Of a DNA stretch of 34,591 nucleotides, positions 1 through 9,693 are shown piece after piece. Position 1 is the stretch's first letter; each line of letters begins with the position of its first letter. The notes below the pieces were generated by a model, which was not told where the DNA came from, did no database searches, and saw only the letters and a program-made list of their open reading frames with translations. Made by a program: the position numbers and the translations under genes. The stretch spans positions 1 through 34,591 of the forward strand of contig CAJQLP010000029.1 in the NCBI GenBank assembly GCA_905479205.1, read 5' to 3'. The stretch comes from an uncultured Luminiphilus sp. (GTDB lineage: Bacteria; Pseudomonadota; Gammaproteobacteria; Pseudomonadales; Halieaceae).

Positions 1-15
1 ACGCTCTTCCGATCT
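1..15. other. Illumina sequencing adapter remnant
   Basis: The first 15 bases, ACGCTCTTCCGATCT, are identical to the 3' end of the standard Illumina TruSeq universal adapter. This is library-construction sequence left at a contig end. Genome sequence starts at about base 16, so the first gene is cut by the assembly edge. Confidence 0.93.
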
Positions 16-825
16 ATTAGAAAAATGCGCACAAGCCTGAGCAGCCCAGTAAGTTATGAGTGGGTTGCGGGCGAGCAAACGTTGGCGATGAATCAGTTCC
101 TCGGGCAGTCACTCAGTCTGAATTTTTTGGGGAATATCAACTGCGTGCACTGCAACCGATTGACTAAAAAAAGCTTTAATCAAGGCTATTGCTATCCCTG
201 TTTCCAACGACTGGCTCAATGCGACACATGCATTATGAAGCCAGAGAAGTGTCATTTTGCAGAGGGTACATGCCGCGAGCCCGAATGGGGCGAGGCTAAC
301 TGCAATATCGATCATTATGTTTATTTGGCACACACGTCGAGTATCAAAGTAGGTATCACTCGCGGGACACAACTCCCCACGCGTTGGTTAGACCAAGGTG
401 CTACGCAAGCGAGACCGATCGCGCGTGTCTCAACGCGTTATCAATCCGGGCTAGTCGAAATACTTCTTGGACAGCATGTAGGCGATAAGACTGCGTGGCA
501 GACCATGCTGAAAGGCAACGGTGAGGCGGTCGATCTCAAGGCAAAACAGCGTGAGCTCGCGGAACTTTGTGAGGATGGCCTGAAGGAATTGCAGCAGCGG
601 TTTGGTCTCAATGCCATTACTTGGCTTGAAGACGGCGACGATATCGATATTCAGTTTCCCGTTTTGGAGTGGCCTACTAAGGTAAAAGCCCACAATTTGG
701 ATAAAACCCCTGAAGTGGCAGGCACCCTAATGGGCATCAAAGGGCAATATCTGATGCTCGATACGGGCGTGATTAATATTCGTAAGTACGGTGGGTATAA
801 CGTAGAACTTAAGGTGAGTGGATAA
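16..825 (+). CDS. DUF2797 family protein, 5'-truncated
   Basis: Cysteine-rich protein recognised as DUF2797; the biochemical role is unknown. Numbering from the ATG at base 25, Cys pairs lie at 40/43, 56/59 and 66/69, with further Cys at 76, 83 and 93, consistent with structural zinc sites. A following segment (about residues 98-126, with KVGITR and RWLDQGA) loosely resembles GIY-YIG-like folds; that resemblance is my inference. The frame is open upstream of the ATG through I-R-K, and family members normally have a few more residues ending in LRKM. The true start is therefore probably lost beyond the adapter-marked edge. The stop overlaps the pepN start by one base (TAATG), so the two are probably translationally coupled. 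Confidence 0.85.
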   Translation: MRKMRTSLSSPVSYEWVAGEQTLAMNQFLGQSLSLNFLGNINCVHCNRLTKKSFNQGYCYPCFQRLAQCDTCIMKPEKCHFAEGTCREPEWGEANCNIDHYVYLAHTSSIKVGITRGTQLPTRWLDQGATQARPIARVSTRYQSGLVEILLGQHVGDKTAWQTMLKGNGEAVDLKAKQRELAELCEDGLKELQQRFGLNAITWLEDGDDIDIQFPVLEWPTKVKAHNLDKTPEVAGTLMGIKGQYLMLDTGVINIRKYGGYNVELKVSG

Positions 826-3428
826 TGCGCGACGGTGCCCCTAAAACGATTTATCGCAAGGACTACCAAGTCCCAGTATTTTCGGTAACCGAGGTTGCCA
901 TGCGAGTGCAGGTGTTTGATGGCTATAGTCTGGTCGATACCGAGCTGAGTCTACTTCGCACGGGCCAAGCGGGCGCCGCATTGACCCTCGACGGCGAACA
1001 GCTAGCTCTGGAGCACATCGCAATCGATGGAGTAGAGTTGTCCGCAGAACAGTTTATTTACGATGGTCACGTACTCACAATTCCTGAATTGGCGGACAGT
1101 GTAAAACTTGAAACACGCGTCAAGATTCACCCGGAAGACAACACCTCGCTCGAGGGCTTATACCGCTCGCGCACAATTTATTGCACGCAGTGTGAAGCAG
1201 AGGGCTTTCGGAAAATAACCTTTTTCCCCGACCGTCCCGATGTTTTAGCGACGTTCACTGTGACCTTGGAGGCCGATGCAGCAACGTGCCCAGTACTGCT
1301 GAGTAATGGCAACTTAGTCAGTGAAGAACCATTGCCTGAAGGTCGGCATCGCGCAATATGGCACGACCCTTGGCCAAAGCCGTGTTATTTGTTTGCCATG
1401 GTAGCGGGCGATCTTGAGTGTTACGAGGACAGCTTTGTTACCGCGTCCGGCCGAGCTGTCGCGCTAAAGATCTATGTCGAAGCCAAGGACATTAATTACT
1501 GTGGCCACGCCATGGATTCGCTCAAGCGTTCGATGCGTTGGGACGAAGAGATCTATGGTCTCGAATACGATTTAGACCTGTTCAATATTGTTGCCGTCGA
1601 TGACTTCAATATGGGCGCAATGGAGAACAAAGGCCTCAACATTTTCAATACGTCATGTGTCCTCGCGTCTCCGGATATTACGACGGATATGGGTTATCAG
1701 CGCGTTGAGGCGATCGTGGCACATGAGTATTTCCATAATTACTCAGGTAACCGTGTCACGTGCAGAGACTGGTTCCAGTTAAGCTTAAAAGAAGGCTTCA
1801 CCGTTTTCAGAGATTCAGAGTTTTCAGGTGATATGAATTCACGTGGAGTTAAGCGCGTTGAAGACGTGCAGTTTTTACGAACTCATCAGTTCGCCGAAGA
1901 TTCAGGCCCCATGTCTCATCCGGTTCGCCCCGACAGCTTCATTGAGATATCCAACTTTTATACGCTCACCGTGTATGAGAAGGGCGCGGAAGTCGTTCGC
2001 ATGCTCCATACTTTACTCGGACATCAAACGTTCATCGAGGGCGCCAAATACTATTTTGAGCGATACGATGGACAAGCAGTGACATGCGACGACTTTGTCG
2101 TGGCGATGGAGACGGCTTCGGGTAGAGATTTACAGCAGTTTCGACGTTGGTATGAGCAAGCAGGCACACCCACACTGTCGATCAGCGGTGCATACGATGT
2201 TGACGCTCAGCGCTACACGTTACACGTCAGTCAATCCAATATTGGTGCCGCCGACCAAGCGCCAAAACCACCGCTGCACATACCACTCGCTTTGGGACTG
2301 TTGTGCGACGGCGAGCCAGTGACATTGTCATCCGGTACGACCACAGAGCTGCTAGAGATCACTGACTTGGAGCAGAGCTTCGTTTTCGAGGGTATTTGCT
2401 CTGAGCCAGTACCTTCTTTGCTCAGGGATTTTTCCGCACCCGTGAGACTAGAGGTGCAGCAATCCGAGCGAGACCTTCAAGTTCTCATAGCCAATGACGA
2501 TAACGATTTTGTTCGATGGGATGCCTTCCAGCGATACGCAACGCAGGTGATCGATACCGTTGCCGCGGGTGGAGTTATTGCCGATGGCTTCATTGACGCT
2601 TATCAGCAAGCCCTGGTTTCGGATATTGAGCCGGCAGTAAAAGCCCAGCTGCTCAGCCTCCCGACGGAGGATTATCTCGCCGACATCGCGGCTAATCACG
2701 GTCTTGTTGATGTCTTTGCCATTCGTAATGCTCGTGAGGCGGTCAAACGACTGTTAGCGACACATTTTGAGCAAGAATGGCGCACACTGTATGCCTCCAT
2801 GCTCAGTAAGCGCGAGTATCAACCGACGGGCGAGCAGATTGGTCGGCGTGCGTTGAGGCAGATCGCTCTTGATTATTTGGGGTATACCGAGAAAGGTTCT
2901 GCCGACCAGGCTCACGAGTTACTTGCTAGCGCCGATAATCTTACCGATCGCCTCGCGTGCCTCCGACAACTGCTTTATCGGGGGGGCGCCGATAAAGCGG
3001 CTGCTGCATTGGCGTCGTTTTATGAGGCCTGGCAGCACGAAGCTTTGATTGTGAATCAGTGGTTTAGTTTGCAGGCCATGTGGTCGGATGCGGGGACAGT
3101 GGATCACGTTCTGCAGTTGCAACAACATGAAGCATTTGATTGGCGTAACCCAAACAAAATTCGCGCACTGATTGGCGCGTTCGCTAACGGTAATCCGGTA
3201 GGGTTTCACCGAAAAGATGGTGCTGGCTATACCTTGCTCGCTGATGCAATTATTACATTGCAGTCAGTTAATCCACAGATCGCCGCTCGGCTTTGCACAC
3301 CATTGACACGTTACAAGCGTTACGCGCATGGCAGCGGTCTGATGAAAGCTGAGCTACAGCGTATTGCTGACGTCCCTGACTTATCGCGAGACGTATTTGA
3401 AGTAGTGGAGCGGTCACTGTCTGATTGA
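825..3428 (+). CDS. pepN: Aminopeptidase N (M1 family)
   Basis: 867-residue zinc metallopeptidase of family M1, which removes N-terminal amino acids from peptides in the cytoplasm. The exopeptidase motif GAMEN is at residues 264-268. The zinc site HEYFH is at 300-304, and the third ligand Glu323 lies exactly 18 residues beyond the last His, giving HEXXH-X18-E. The sequence NFYTLTVYEKGAEV carries the expected catalytic Tyr region. Length and sequence follow E. coli PepN from end to end, including CTQCEAEGFR near the N terminus. There is no signal peptide. The start is fixed by the TAATG junction with the DUF2797 gene. It converges on the HD-GYP regulator gene with a 25-base gap and no obvious terminator. 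Confidence 0.97.
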   Translation: MRDGAPKTIYRKDYQVPVFSVTEVAMRVQVFDGYSLVDTELSLLRTGQAGAALTLDGEQLALEHIAIDGVELSAEQFIYDGHVLTIPELADSVKLETRVKIHPEDNTSLEGLYRSRTIYCTQCEAEGFRKITFFPDRPDVLATFTVTLEADAATCPVLLSNGNLVSEEPLPEGRHRAIWHDPWPKPCYLFAMVAGDLECYEDSFVTASGRAVALKIYVEAKDINYCGHAMDSLKRSMRWDEEIYGLEYDLDLFNIVAVDDFNMGAMENKGLNIFNTSCVLASPDITTDMGYQRVEAIVAHEYFHNYSGNRVTCRDWFQLSLKEGFTVFRDSEFSGDMNSRGVKRVEDVQFLRTHQFAEDSGPMSHPVRPDSFIEISNFYTLTVYEKGAEVVRMLHTLLGHQTFIEGAKYYFERYDGQAVTCDDFVVAMETASGRDLQQFRRWYEQAGTPTLSISGAYDVDAQRYTLHVSQSNIGAADQAPKPPLHIPLALGLLCDGEPVTLSSGTTTELLEITDLEQSFVFEGICSEPVPSLLRDFSAPVRLEVQQSERDLQVLIANDDNDFVRWDAFQRYATQVIDTVAAGGVIADGFIDAYQQALVSDIEPAVKAQLLSLPTEDYLADIAANHGLVDVFAIRNAREAVKRLLATHFEQEWRTLYASMLSKREYQPTGEQIGRRALRQIALDYLGYTEKGSADQAHELLASADNLTDRLACLRQLLYRGGADKAAAALASFYEAWQHEALIVNQWFSLQAMWSDAGTVDHVLQLQQHEAFDWRNPNKIRALIGAFANGNPVGFHRKDGAGYTLLADAIITLQSVNPQIAARLCTPLTRYKRYAHGSGLMKAELQRIADVPDLSRDVFEVVERSLSD

Positions 3429-3453
3429 TGTTTCGGCGTTATCGGTCCTAGCC

Positions 3454-4533
3454 TTAGGCCTTAGCAGGTCGGTAACGCTCGTAAATTGCCTCGATATCGC
3501 GATGCTGAGCCAGTAATGCTTGTAAGACACGCGGATTAAAATGATCGGGTGATGACTTGTCGTCACCGTCTATCATGATACCAACCGCGATATGGTGGGG
3601 AAGCTCTTCTCTATACGGTCGTGGCGCGCGCAAATTCTCGTATACATCAACTGCATGCGTGATGGCTGCCTCGATAGCGATATCGTCGCCCTTTAGGCCA
3701 TTAGGATAACCAGTACCATCGAAGTGTTCATGATGCTGCGCTGCTATGACAGCCGCAAGCTTGAAAACTGGGTCGGTAGAGTGGCTCAGGAATTCCTCGC
3801 CGCTTTGCGTATGTGCTTTAGTGATCTCAAACTCTTCAGGGGTGAGTTTTCGCTCGGCATTGTAAAGCTCTTCGGGGCCCTTTAGTTTGCCAATATCGTG
3901 TAAAACTGCGGCAAACCGAATGTTCTGAACTTCTTTATTTTCGAATCCGAGACGGTTAGCAAGCACGGACGCCATCTCCCCAACACGATGGAGGTGCAGC
4001 TCAATCCCAGGAATATAGTGTTCCGCCGATAGCGCTAGCATCTGAATGGCGGCTGCATATCCTCCATCAAGTTCTTGGGTTAGTCGAGATAGTCGGCCCT
4101 TATTTTCTGCAATTTGGGCTTCCAATACTTCCCGTTGAAGGCGCTTATAGCGACGTTGACTGATGCTTTCTTTGGCTGCGTCAATCTCTGCTAGCAGTTG
4201 CTCAACGACAATTGGCTTGAATAAGAACGATAATGCACCGAGCTTTAATGCAGACACCACTGATTCGCTGTCATTGTTGCCCGTGATAAAAATAGTTTCA
4301 AAGATACGTTCTGAGCCTACATCAATCTTTCGAATGGCGTCTAAGGTCTGTAAGCCAGTACAGCGAGGCATTCGAATATCGAGCAGCAGAACGTCGATAT
4401 CTTTATCGTCGCGAAATTTCTCAAACGCTTCGATACCATCACTTGCGGTTACTACGGTGTAGCCTTCTTCAGAGAGCAACTCGCGTAATTCTGTGCGGAC
4501 CTGAGCATCGTCTTCAGCTAACAACAGTTTCAT
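3454..4533 (-). CDS. Response regulator with HD-GYP phosphodiesterase output domain
   Basis: 359 residues. The N-terminal receiver domain (about 1-120) has the acidic pair in LAEDD, phospho-acceptor Asp52 (LLLDIRMP), Thr84 and Lys106 (FLFKP). A helical linker (about 122-155) leads to an HD-GYP domain with His212-Asp213 (LHDIGKL), HHEHFDGTGYP at 267-277 and RPYRE at 305-309. HD-GYP proteins hydrolyse cyclic di-GMP, and all signature residues I can check are present, so it is probably active. It should act in the cytoplasm under a sensor kinase, but no kinase gene is in the window. The gene follows batD by 228 bases on the same strand, so it may have its own promoter. Confidence 0.93.
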   Translation of the reverse strand: MKLLLAEDDAQVRTELRELLSEEGYTVVTASDGIEAFEKFRDDKDIDVLLLDIRMPRCTGLQTLDAIRKIDVGSERIFETIFITGNNDSESVVSALKLGALSFLFKPIVVEQLLAEIDAAKESISQRRYKRLQREVLEAQIAENKGRLSRLTQELDGGYAAAIQMLALSAEHYIPGIELHLHRVGEMASVLANRLGFENKEVQNIRFAAVLHDIGKLKGPEELYNAERKLTPEEFEITKAHTQSGEEFLSHSTDPVFKLAAVIAAQHHEHFDGTGYPNGLKGDDIAIEAAITHAVDVYENLRAPRPYREELPHHIAVGIMIDGDDKSSPDHFNPRVLQALLAQHRDIEAIYERYRPAKA

Positions 4534-4761
4534 TTATAGACATCCATTCTTCGTTACGTCTTGCTGTTCTTTGCTAAGTCCTAGGATTGGGCCAGCTAGT
4601 AGATGTCGCAAATAATACACTTTTTGAGACTGGGATGCAGTTATAGGCATTGCCCTTAGCCATGATGATAAGGACCAGATTTTAAGCGCTGATTAGGGCT
4701 GCACGATTGCGCAGCATGAGATGTTGTTCCAGCAGAGCACTTACCTTTCACTGCATCGGCA

Positions 4762-6429
4762 CTAACTTGTCGGATAAAGTGCGAGCTCATCGTTCTTAGT
4801 GTCTTTTAGGTGCTTACCTTGCCGTTTAACCCCTCCGAATAACGCGTCTCCTCGCCAGTTGTTCTGATTGTCTCCCCAAAGCGCAGCCTCGAGCCTATCG
4901 ATCTCGCGGGCGAGTTCCGAATCTACATTTTTGGCAATCAATGAGAGTGTGGGGAGTTCATCGGTTGCAAGCCAACACTGCCCCCACTGACGCAGCGCTT
5001 CCCTTGCCGCAGCCGGGTTATTTTCACTGCAGGCCAGTCTGAGTGGTACTAGTTCGCGGTTGCTGATTGCGGGGAGGCGCCGAGCATGAGCCTGACCATT
5101 AGTGGACACCTGTGGGCGACTGTGTAGAAGCCATGCCATTATTAATGCGAGGCACCAGCCAGCGGCTGCTATCAGCTGCCACAAGTTAATGAGACTGAAA
5201 TCACCGTCCATTAGATTGGGGGTGGCTTGTTCCACACCTTCAAGCGGAGGTGGGAAGCTCGTTGCCGCAATATCAATGGTAATTGTTACTTCCGGGATGC
5301 GTGCATATTCCAGCGAGTCGGTCTCAGTATTCCACCAGGGGACCTCTAAAGCAGGTAGCGTCCAGCTACCTTCGGTTGTTGCAACAAGCGCTTCGCTTTG
5401 TAGCCGGTACCCTTGAATGCCCGCGGCAATTTCTTGTTGCTCCACGGTTTCTTGGTCCGGATAAAATTTAAGGCCTGGCAGCCCGTTAACGCCAATAAGA
5501 CTGGTTAAGGGCGGTAACTGGCTTCCCTGAAGCCCGTCGGCTGTTATCTCGATCGTTCGCGTCGACGAGTCACCCATCTTCAAGGCTCCCGGTGGCGAGC
5601 TCCAGCGATCGCTCAATGCTACGTTCTTCGCCGGCAGCCAAACGGACCCCGGAAAGCTTGCGGGAACGGGTTTAACGGGAACCTTAATGGCTTGAGACTC
5701 CAAGGCTATGCGGCGACCTAGCCGAGCGCCAAGCAGTGATCGTCCAGGCAGTAACTCGCGCGCGGAAAAAGTGATGCGGGGGATTGTGAGCTCTCCCGAT
5801 TGTTGTGGGAACAGGGCGTAGCGCAACTCTGTTACCTGCCACAGCCGACCTGAGATGCGCCGCTGGTAGGTCTTTTGCTCTAGGGGTTCGACGTACGTAT
5901 CGGGAATGTCTAGCTCGGATATAGCGCGGTTATCTAAATTAATAGCCTGTTGTAGCGTAACGGTAAGGATTAACTGCGCTTGGACATAAATTTCGTTCTT
6001 ATCGATTTTTGCATCAAAGTAGACCAGTTCGTCGCCTAGGTTTACGTCCGGCTGTGGACGCACTTTGATGGCTATGGGCGTTGTGCGGCGTCCGTCATAG
6101 CTGAGTGCCGGTACCGTCAGAAGTCCATCTCGTTTTGGGCCGAGCTCAAGCTCTAAAGTGCGCGTGACATTTTGCTCGCCGCTAATAATCCGGGCGCTGG
6201 TGGCACTTGAACGCTGAAGAATGTCAAAGTCTTTGGTGAGCTGACTCAGGTCTATTTCATCGGGTCGCTCTGCCTCGTCGGCGGTGAGCGTCAAGCGCAA
6301 TGTCTCTCCCATAGCGATATCGGTTCGATCGACGGTTGCGGTAACGCGTGCTTGGGCATTGGACGCGGCAGTGAAAATGGCGATGACCAGCACAACCCAT
6401 GCAGGCCATTTACCAGCGAATATCTTCAT
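4762..6429 (-). CDS. batD: BatD-like protein (oxygen tolerance/BatD family)
   Basis: About 555 residues from the ATG at 6429, which is preceded by AAAGGAG at good spacing. An upstream in-frame extension to 6561 lies inside the preceding gene and is rejected. Residues 1-27 form a signal peptide ending in AQA, followed by beta-rich BatD repeats and a C-terminal membrane helix (LWQLIAAAGWCLALIMAWLL). BatD proteins sit in the envelope and are thought to work with VWA proteins and a MoxR ATPase; the exact reaction is unknown. The start overlaps the 3' end of the VWA-TPR gene by 20 bases. This is the last gene of the operon. Confidence 0.9.
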   Translation of the reverse strand: MKIFAGKWPAWVVLVIAIFTAASNAQARVTATVDRTDIAMGETLRLTLTADEAERPDEIDLSQLTKDFDILQRSSATSARIISGEQNVTRTLELELGPKRDGLLTVPALSYDGRRTTPIAIKVRPQPDVNLGDELVYFDAKIDKNEIYVQAQLILTVTLQQAINLDNRAISELDIPDTYVEPLEQKTYQRRISGRLWQVTELRYALFPQQSGELTIPRITFSARELLPGRSLLGARLGRRIALESQAIKVPVKPVPASFPGSVWLPAKNVALSDRWSSPPGALKMGDSSTRTIEITADGLQGSQLPPLTSLIGVNGLPGLKFYPDQETVEQQEIAAGIQGYRLQSEALVATTEGSWTLPALEVPWWNTETDSLEYARIPEVTITIDIAATSFPPPLEGVEQATPNLMDGDFSLINLWQLIAAAGWCLALIMAWLLHSRPQVSTNGQAHARRLPAISNRELVPLRLACSENNPAAAREALRQWGQCWLATDELPTLSLIAKNVDSELAREIDRLEAALWGDNQNNWRGDALFGGVKRQGKHLKDTKNDELALYPTS

Positions 6430-8233
6430 CCGGTTCCTCTCCTTTACGGAGTCTCTGAATACTTTCATAACGGAATTTACGACGCAGTAAACCCCCGGGA
6501 TCATCGGGCACTCGTCGTAACCATTGCTCGAGGGCTTGCTGCTCTTCGAGCGCTTCATCAAATTTACTCATTTTCGCTTGCGTCTGTGCGTCAAGCTCTC
6601 TCTCCATGGCCTCTCTTATGGCATCGCTCGTTTGGTCGCCATCTTCTTCCGTGGGTTGGCCGCCAGACTGATCACTACTTGCCCCCTCAGACTCTCCTTC
6701 ACCCTCAGAGCCATCCTCCGATTGACCGCTGCTGCCATCTTGATTTTGAGATTGTGTATCATCACTGTCATTCTCAGATTGATTTTTCGAGTCATTGCCC
6801 TCGGAGCCGTCTTGAGATTGATCTTGCTCGTTTTGGTCGCCTTCTTCCCCTTGCTCTGACTGCTGGTTATCTTGCTGTTGTAACAATTGTTCGACCAAAT
6901 CTCGATTGAAGTGCGTATCTTCGGCATTAGGCTCAAGCGCCAACGATTCGTCGTAGGCGGCGATGGCTCTTTGGTACTCGCCCGCTTTCGCTAGGGCATT
7001 GCCTTTGTTGTACAAGCTATTGGCGTCATTAGGGTTATTGAAACTATCCACGGCTTTGAGCCAGTCCTCGGCTTGATAATGTGCGGTGCCTCGCCAATTG
7101 GGATCGTTGAATAGGTCTGCCGCGGCCTTGGGGTCTCCCTGTTCCAATAGCCGGGCCCCCTGTTGATCGGGTGTCAGCCAAAGATCACTAAACGTCTGTG
7201 CATCACTCGGCTGACTGTAGAGCAGCGGCGCGAGAAATAGCAGGGCGATGGCGCCACGTCTAAACAGCGGTAAGCAGCCAAGAGCCAACAGTAAAGCCAC
7301 CCAATTCCCTTGGTCGAGCCAGGTATCCGTTTTTCTATCCAGTTGTATTTCACCTGAGTCAGTGAGTGCCGGCGCCAGTAATAGTGAGTCTAAGTCGGCG
7401 CTATCTAAGGTGACGGTCTCGTACCGGCCATTGAGTTCTTCGGCGATATTTTCCAATTTAGCAATGGGTAGGCCCGGTACGACAATGTCACCCTTTTGAT
7501 CGCGAATGAAACCACCGTCTGCTCGCGGAATAGGCGCGCCTGCGCGAGTGCCGATGCCAAGTATGCTAATCGACGCGTTGGCATTATCGAGCGCGCGCAG
7601 AACATCGCTCGCATCAAACTTCGGTATATCGTCGGTGATCAACAATAACTGACCGTTGGCCACACCCGCGGCAACCAGTAGTTCTGCAGCCGCGTTGATA
7701 GCGGCAGTCGCATTGGAGCCGGGGAGAGGCATGATGCTGGGATCGAGTGCGGGTAGCAGGTTCTCAATGGTTCGACGATCGTCGGTTAGGGGTGCAACAA
7801 CGTGCGCATCCCCGGCGTATACCACCATGCCAGTGACGCCTTCATTGCGTTCAGCTAGGACATCTAGAATTTTCTGTCGGGCGCGCCGCACTCGACTCGG
7901 TTGTGTGTCAGCAGCGGTCATTGAGGCACTCAAGTCCAGCACGATCACTAATGCATCCGCCCGTTGAAAGACCGGGACTTCAACTTTCTTTACACTTGGT
8001 CCGGCTATCGCAAACACGGCAAGCGCCAGTGCAAGTGCGATCAACCAGTGGCCATGGCGCCGCCGAGTAGTGGATTGACCAACCAGTACGTATTTGAGTA
8101 GATCGGGGTCGATCACTTTTTGCCAAGTGCCTGCCCGCTGACTGGCGCGCTGTAGAAGCAATGCGGATGGGATGACCAGTAACAGTAGCCAGAGCGCATC
8201 TGGGCGCAGTAAGTGAAAGCCATCGACGATCAT
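6410..8233 (-). CDS. batB: VWA-TPR membrane protein (BatB/BatC-like fusion)
   Basis: 607 residues. Two N-terminal membrane helices (about 12-27 and 62-78) precede a von Willebrand A domain with the metal-binding motif DLSAS at 100-104. A hydrophobic pair follows around 308-345. A TPR unit (about 404-450, with YNKGNALAKAGEYQRAIAAY) then leads into an 85-residue linker (452-536) made almost only of Q, D, E, S, G and N, and a basic, helical C terminus. In Bacteroides-type operons BatB (VWA) and BatC (TPR) are separate; here they are one chain. The VWA domain is expected to face the periplasm and bind partners. It begins one base after the batA stop, so translation is probably coupled. Confidence 0.92.
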   Translation of the reverse strand: MIVDGFHLLRPDALWLLLLVIPSALLLQRASQRAGTWQKVIDPDLLKYVLVGQSTTRRRHGHWLIALALALAVFAIAGPSVKKVEVPVFQRADALVIVLDLSASMTAADTQPSRVRRARQKILDVLAERNEGVTGMVVYAGDAHVVAPLTDDRRTIENLLPALDPSIMPLPGSNATAAINAAAELLVAAGVANGQLLLITDDIPKFDASDVLRALDNANASISILGIGTRAGAPIPRADGGFIRDQKGDIVVPGLPIAKLENIAEELNGRYETVTLDSADLDSLLLAPALTDSGEIQLDRKTDTWLDQGNWVALLLALGCLPLFRRGAIALLFLAPLLYSQPSDAQTFSDLWLTPDQQGARLLEQGDPKAAADLFNDPNWRGTAHYQAEDWLKAVDSFNNPNDANSLYNKGNALAKAGEYQRAIAAYDESLALEPNAEDTHFNRDLVEQLLQQQDNQQSEQGEEGDQNEQDQSQDGSEGNDSKNQSENDSDDTQSQNQDGSSGQSEDGSEGEGESEGASSDQSGGQPTEEDGDQTSDAIREAMERELDAQTQAKMSKFDEALEEQQALEQWLRRVPDDPGGLLRRKFRYESIQRLRKGEEPDEDIRW

Positions 8234-8234
8234 A

Positions 8235-9233
8235 TCAGCCGATCTCCGTCGATGCGCTGTGCTGGACGCCCAGGCGCGGCAGTGGACTGCGTAATAGGAT
8301 CATCAAAAACGCGAGAAGGAGAGCGCCTGCGATAGCGATAAAACTGAGCGAGCGCACTGGTCGGAAAGTGGTTTTTTCTTGCTCGACAGGCTCGAGCTCG
8401 TCAAGAACTTGATAAATGCCCTGTAGTTCAGCGGGGTTGCGTGCTCTGAAATACCGTCCGCCTGTCGCCAGAGCGACAGCATTCAGAAGTGCCTCGTCGA
8501 CTTCTCCCGATCCCGTGGTGTTATTTCCGAGTCGTCGACTGATACCAATGGTGTAAATTTTGACACCCATTTCTGACGCAAGAGCCGCAGCTTCCATGGG
8601 ATCTACGGTGCTCGCCGTATCTTGCCCATCTGTTAAGAGGATGAGTACGCGCGACTCGACGGGGCGTTCTCGCAGGCGTTTAACGGCGAGCCCTAGCGCA
8701 TCGCCAATTGCGGTATCTTCGCCTGCGAAACCTAGTTGCGCCTCTCTTATAAACCGAGTGATTGTTTTTATATCAAATGACAAAGGCGCCTGTACGTAAG
8801 CTTTTGTACCAAACAAAATCAAGCCTACGCGATCCCCTGATCTTCTTTGGGTAAAGTCAGAGGCAATAGCTTTAACTGCTTCAATCCTTGAAACTGCCAC
8901 GTTACCCACAAGCATGTCTTCGATCTGCATACTGCCCGATAGATCGAGTGCTAGCATGAGATCACGTCCTGAGTTGGCAAGTTCTATCGGTTCACCCACC
9001 CACTGCGGGCGGGCTGATGCAACGACCAACAACAGCCAAATCAGCCAGAGTAATATCAGGGATGTTGGCCTGCCTTTGAATACAAAGCGTCGTGTTGCGC
9101 TCAGGCTCCGCCATCGAGACGCAAAGGGCGCTTCAATCGCCGCCTCATCGATATTAGCTGCGGGGCGGAAAAGCCGCATGATCAAAGGTGCTGGCGCGAG
9201 CAAAAGAAGCCAGGGTAGCGAGAGCTCAATCAT
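8235..9233 (-). CDS. batA: BatA-like von Willebrand factor A membrane protein
   Basis: 332 residues from the ATG at 9233, which has GGAGAG just upstream; a TTG at 9254 is possible but has less support. The N terminus is two hydrophobic segments (about 6-20 and 57-73). The VWA domain carries an intact metal-ion-dependent adhesion site, DLSGS at 97-101, and GEDTAIGDAL later. A final membrane helix is followed by a short tail. This is the classic 'aerotolerance' VWA layout. The start overlaps the DUF4381 stop by 8 bases, and the stop is one base from the next VWA gene. Confidence 0.93.
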   Translation of the reverse strand: MIELSLPWLLLLAPAPLIMRLFRPAANIDEAAIEAPFASRWRSLSATRRFVFKGRPTSLILLWLIWLLLVVASARPQWVGEPIELANSGRDLMLALDLSGSMQIEDMLVGNVAVSRIEAVKAIASDFTQRRSGDRVGLILFGTKAYVQAPLSFDIKTITRFIREAQLGFAGEDTAIGDALGLAVKRLRERPVESRVLILLTDGQDTASTVDPMEAAALASEMGVKIYTIGISRRLGNNTTGSGEVDEALLNAVALATGGRYFRARNPAELQGIYQVLDELEPVEQEKTTFRPVRSLSFIAIAGALLLAFLMILLRSPLPRLGVQHSASTEIG

Positions 9234-9687
9234 GGTCTCTCCGATGCTTAGCAATCCAGTATCTTGTTGCGTCTAGTAAAGTCTGCGTCGCTGGTTTATC
9301 CGGGGCTTGATAGATAGTTTGTAACTCCTCAAAGCTACCGTTGGCGCAGGCCTTTTGAGTACTGCTGGCAAGAAATTCTGTCCAGGCTTTACCCGATAAG
9401 TCAGCCACCTCATGTTTCGGCCAGCACTGTAAAGCCACTACTTTGAGTAATCGATTAACAGCACTTACTGTGACGTCTCCCGTAACTGCCTGTTGCTCGA
9501 GATTTTTCAGGGCGATGCGGCGATAGTGGGCCGCTTTGTAACGTCGCCATAACCCCAAAGAAATTAGTACTAATGCAAGCGCGATCAGACCAGCGACAAT
9601 CCACCATCCTATTGCAGGTGGCCACCAGCTAATTGCCTCAGGTTGGCGTAAAGGCGCCATATTGTTCAGTAGCGTTTCTGGATCCAT
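9226..9687 (-). CDS. DUF4381 membrane protein
   Basis: 153 residues with a single strong membrane helix (about 26-47) and a cytoplasmic, mostly helical C-terminal part. It matches the DUF4381 family by its N-terminal PLRQPEAISWWPPAIGWW pattern and by its position between DUF58 and the first VWA gene of MoxR operons. No enzymatic motif is visible. It may be a small membrane adaptor for the VWA complex, which is inference from context. It starts 6 bases after the DUF58 stop. Confidence 0.88.
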   Translation of the reverse strand: MDPETLLNNMAPLRQPEAISWWPPAIGWWIVAGLIALALVLISLGLWRRYKAAHYRRIALKNLEQQAVTGDVTVSAVNRLLKVVALQCWPKHEVADLSGKAWTEFLASSTQKACANGSFEELQTIYQAPDKPATQTLLDATRYWIAKHRRDHD

Positions 9688-9693
9688 CGACTG

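Noticed and set aside
6430-6561. Longer N terminus of BatD
   Set aside because: The extra residues lie inside the preceding gene; the ATG at 6429 has a strong ribosome site and starts a clear signal peptide.
6352-6936. Long open frames (up to 185 codons) on the plus strand and in another minus frame over the VWA-TPR gene
   Set aside because: They lie over the sequence for the Q/D/E/S/G-rich linker, where biased codons remove stops in other frames. Their translations show no family features.
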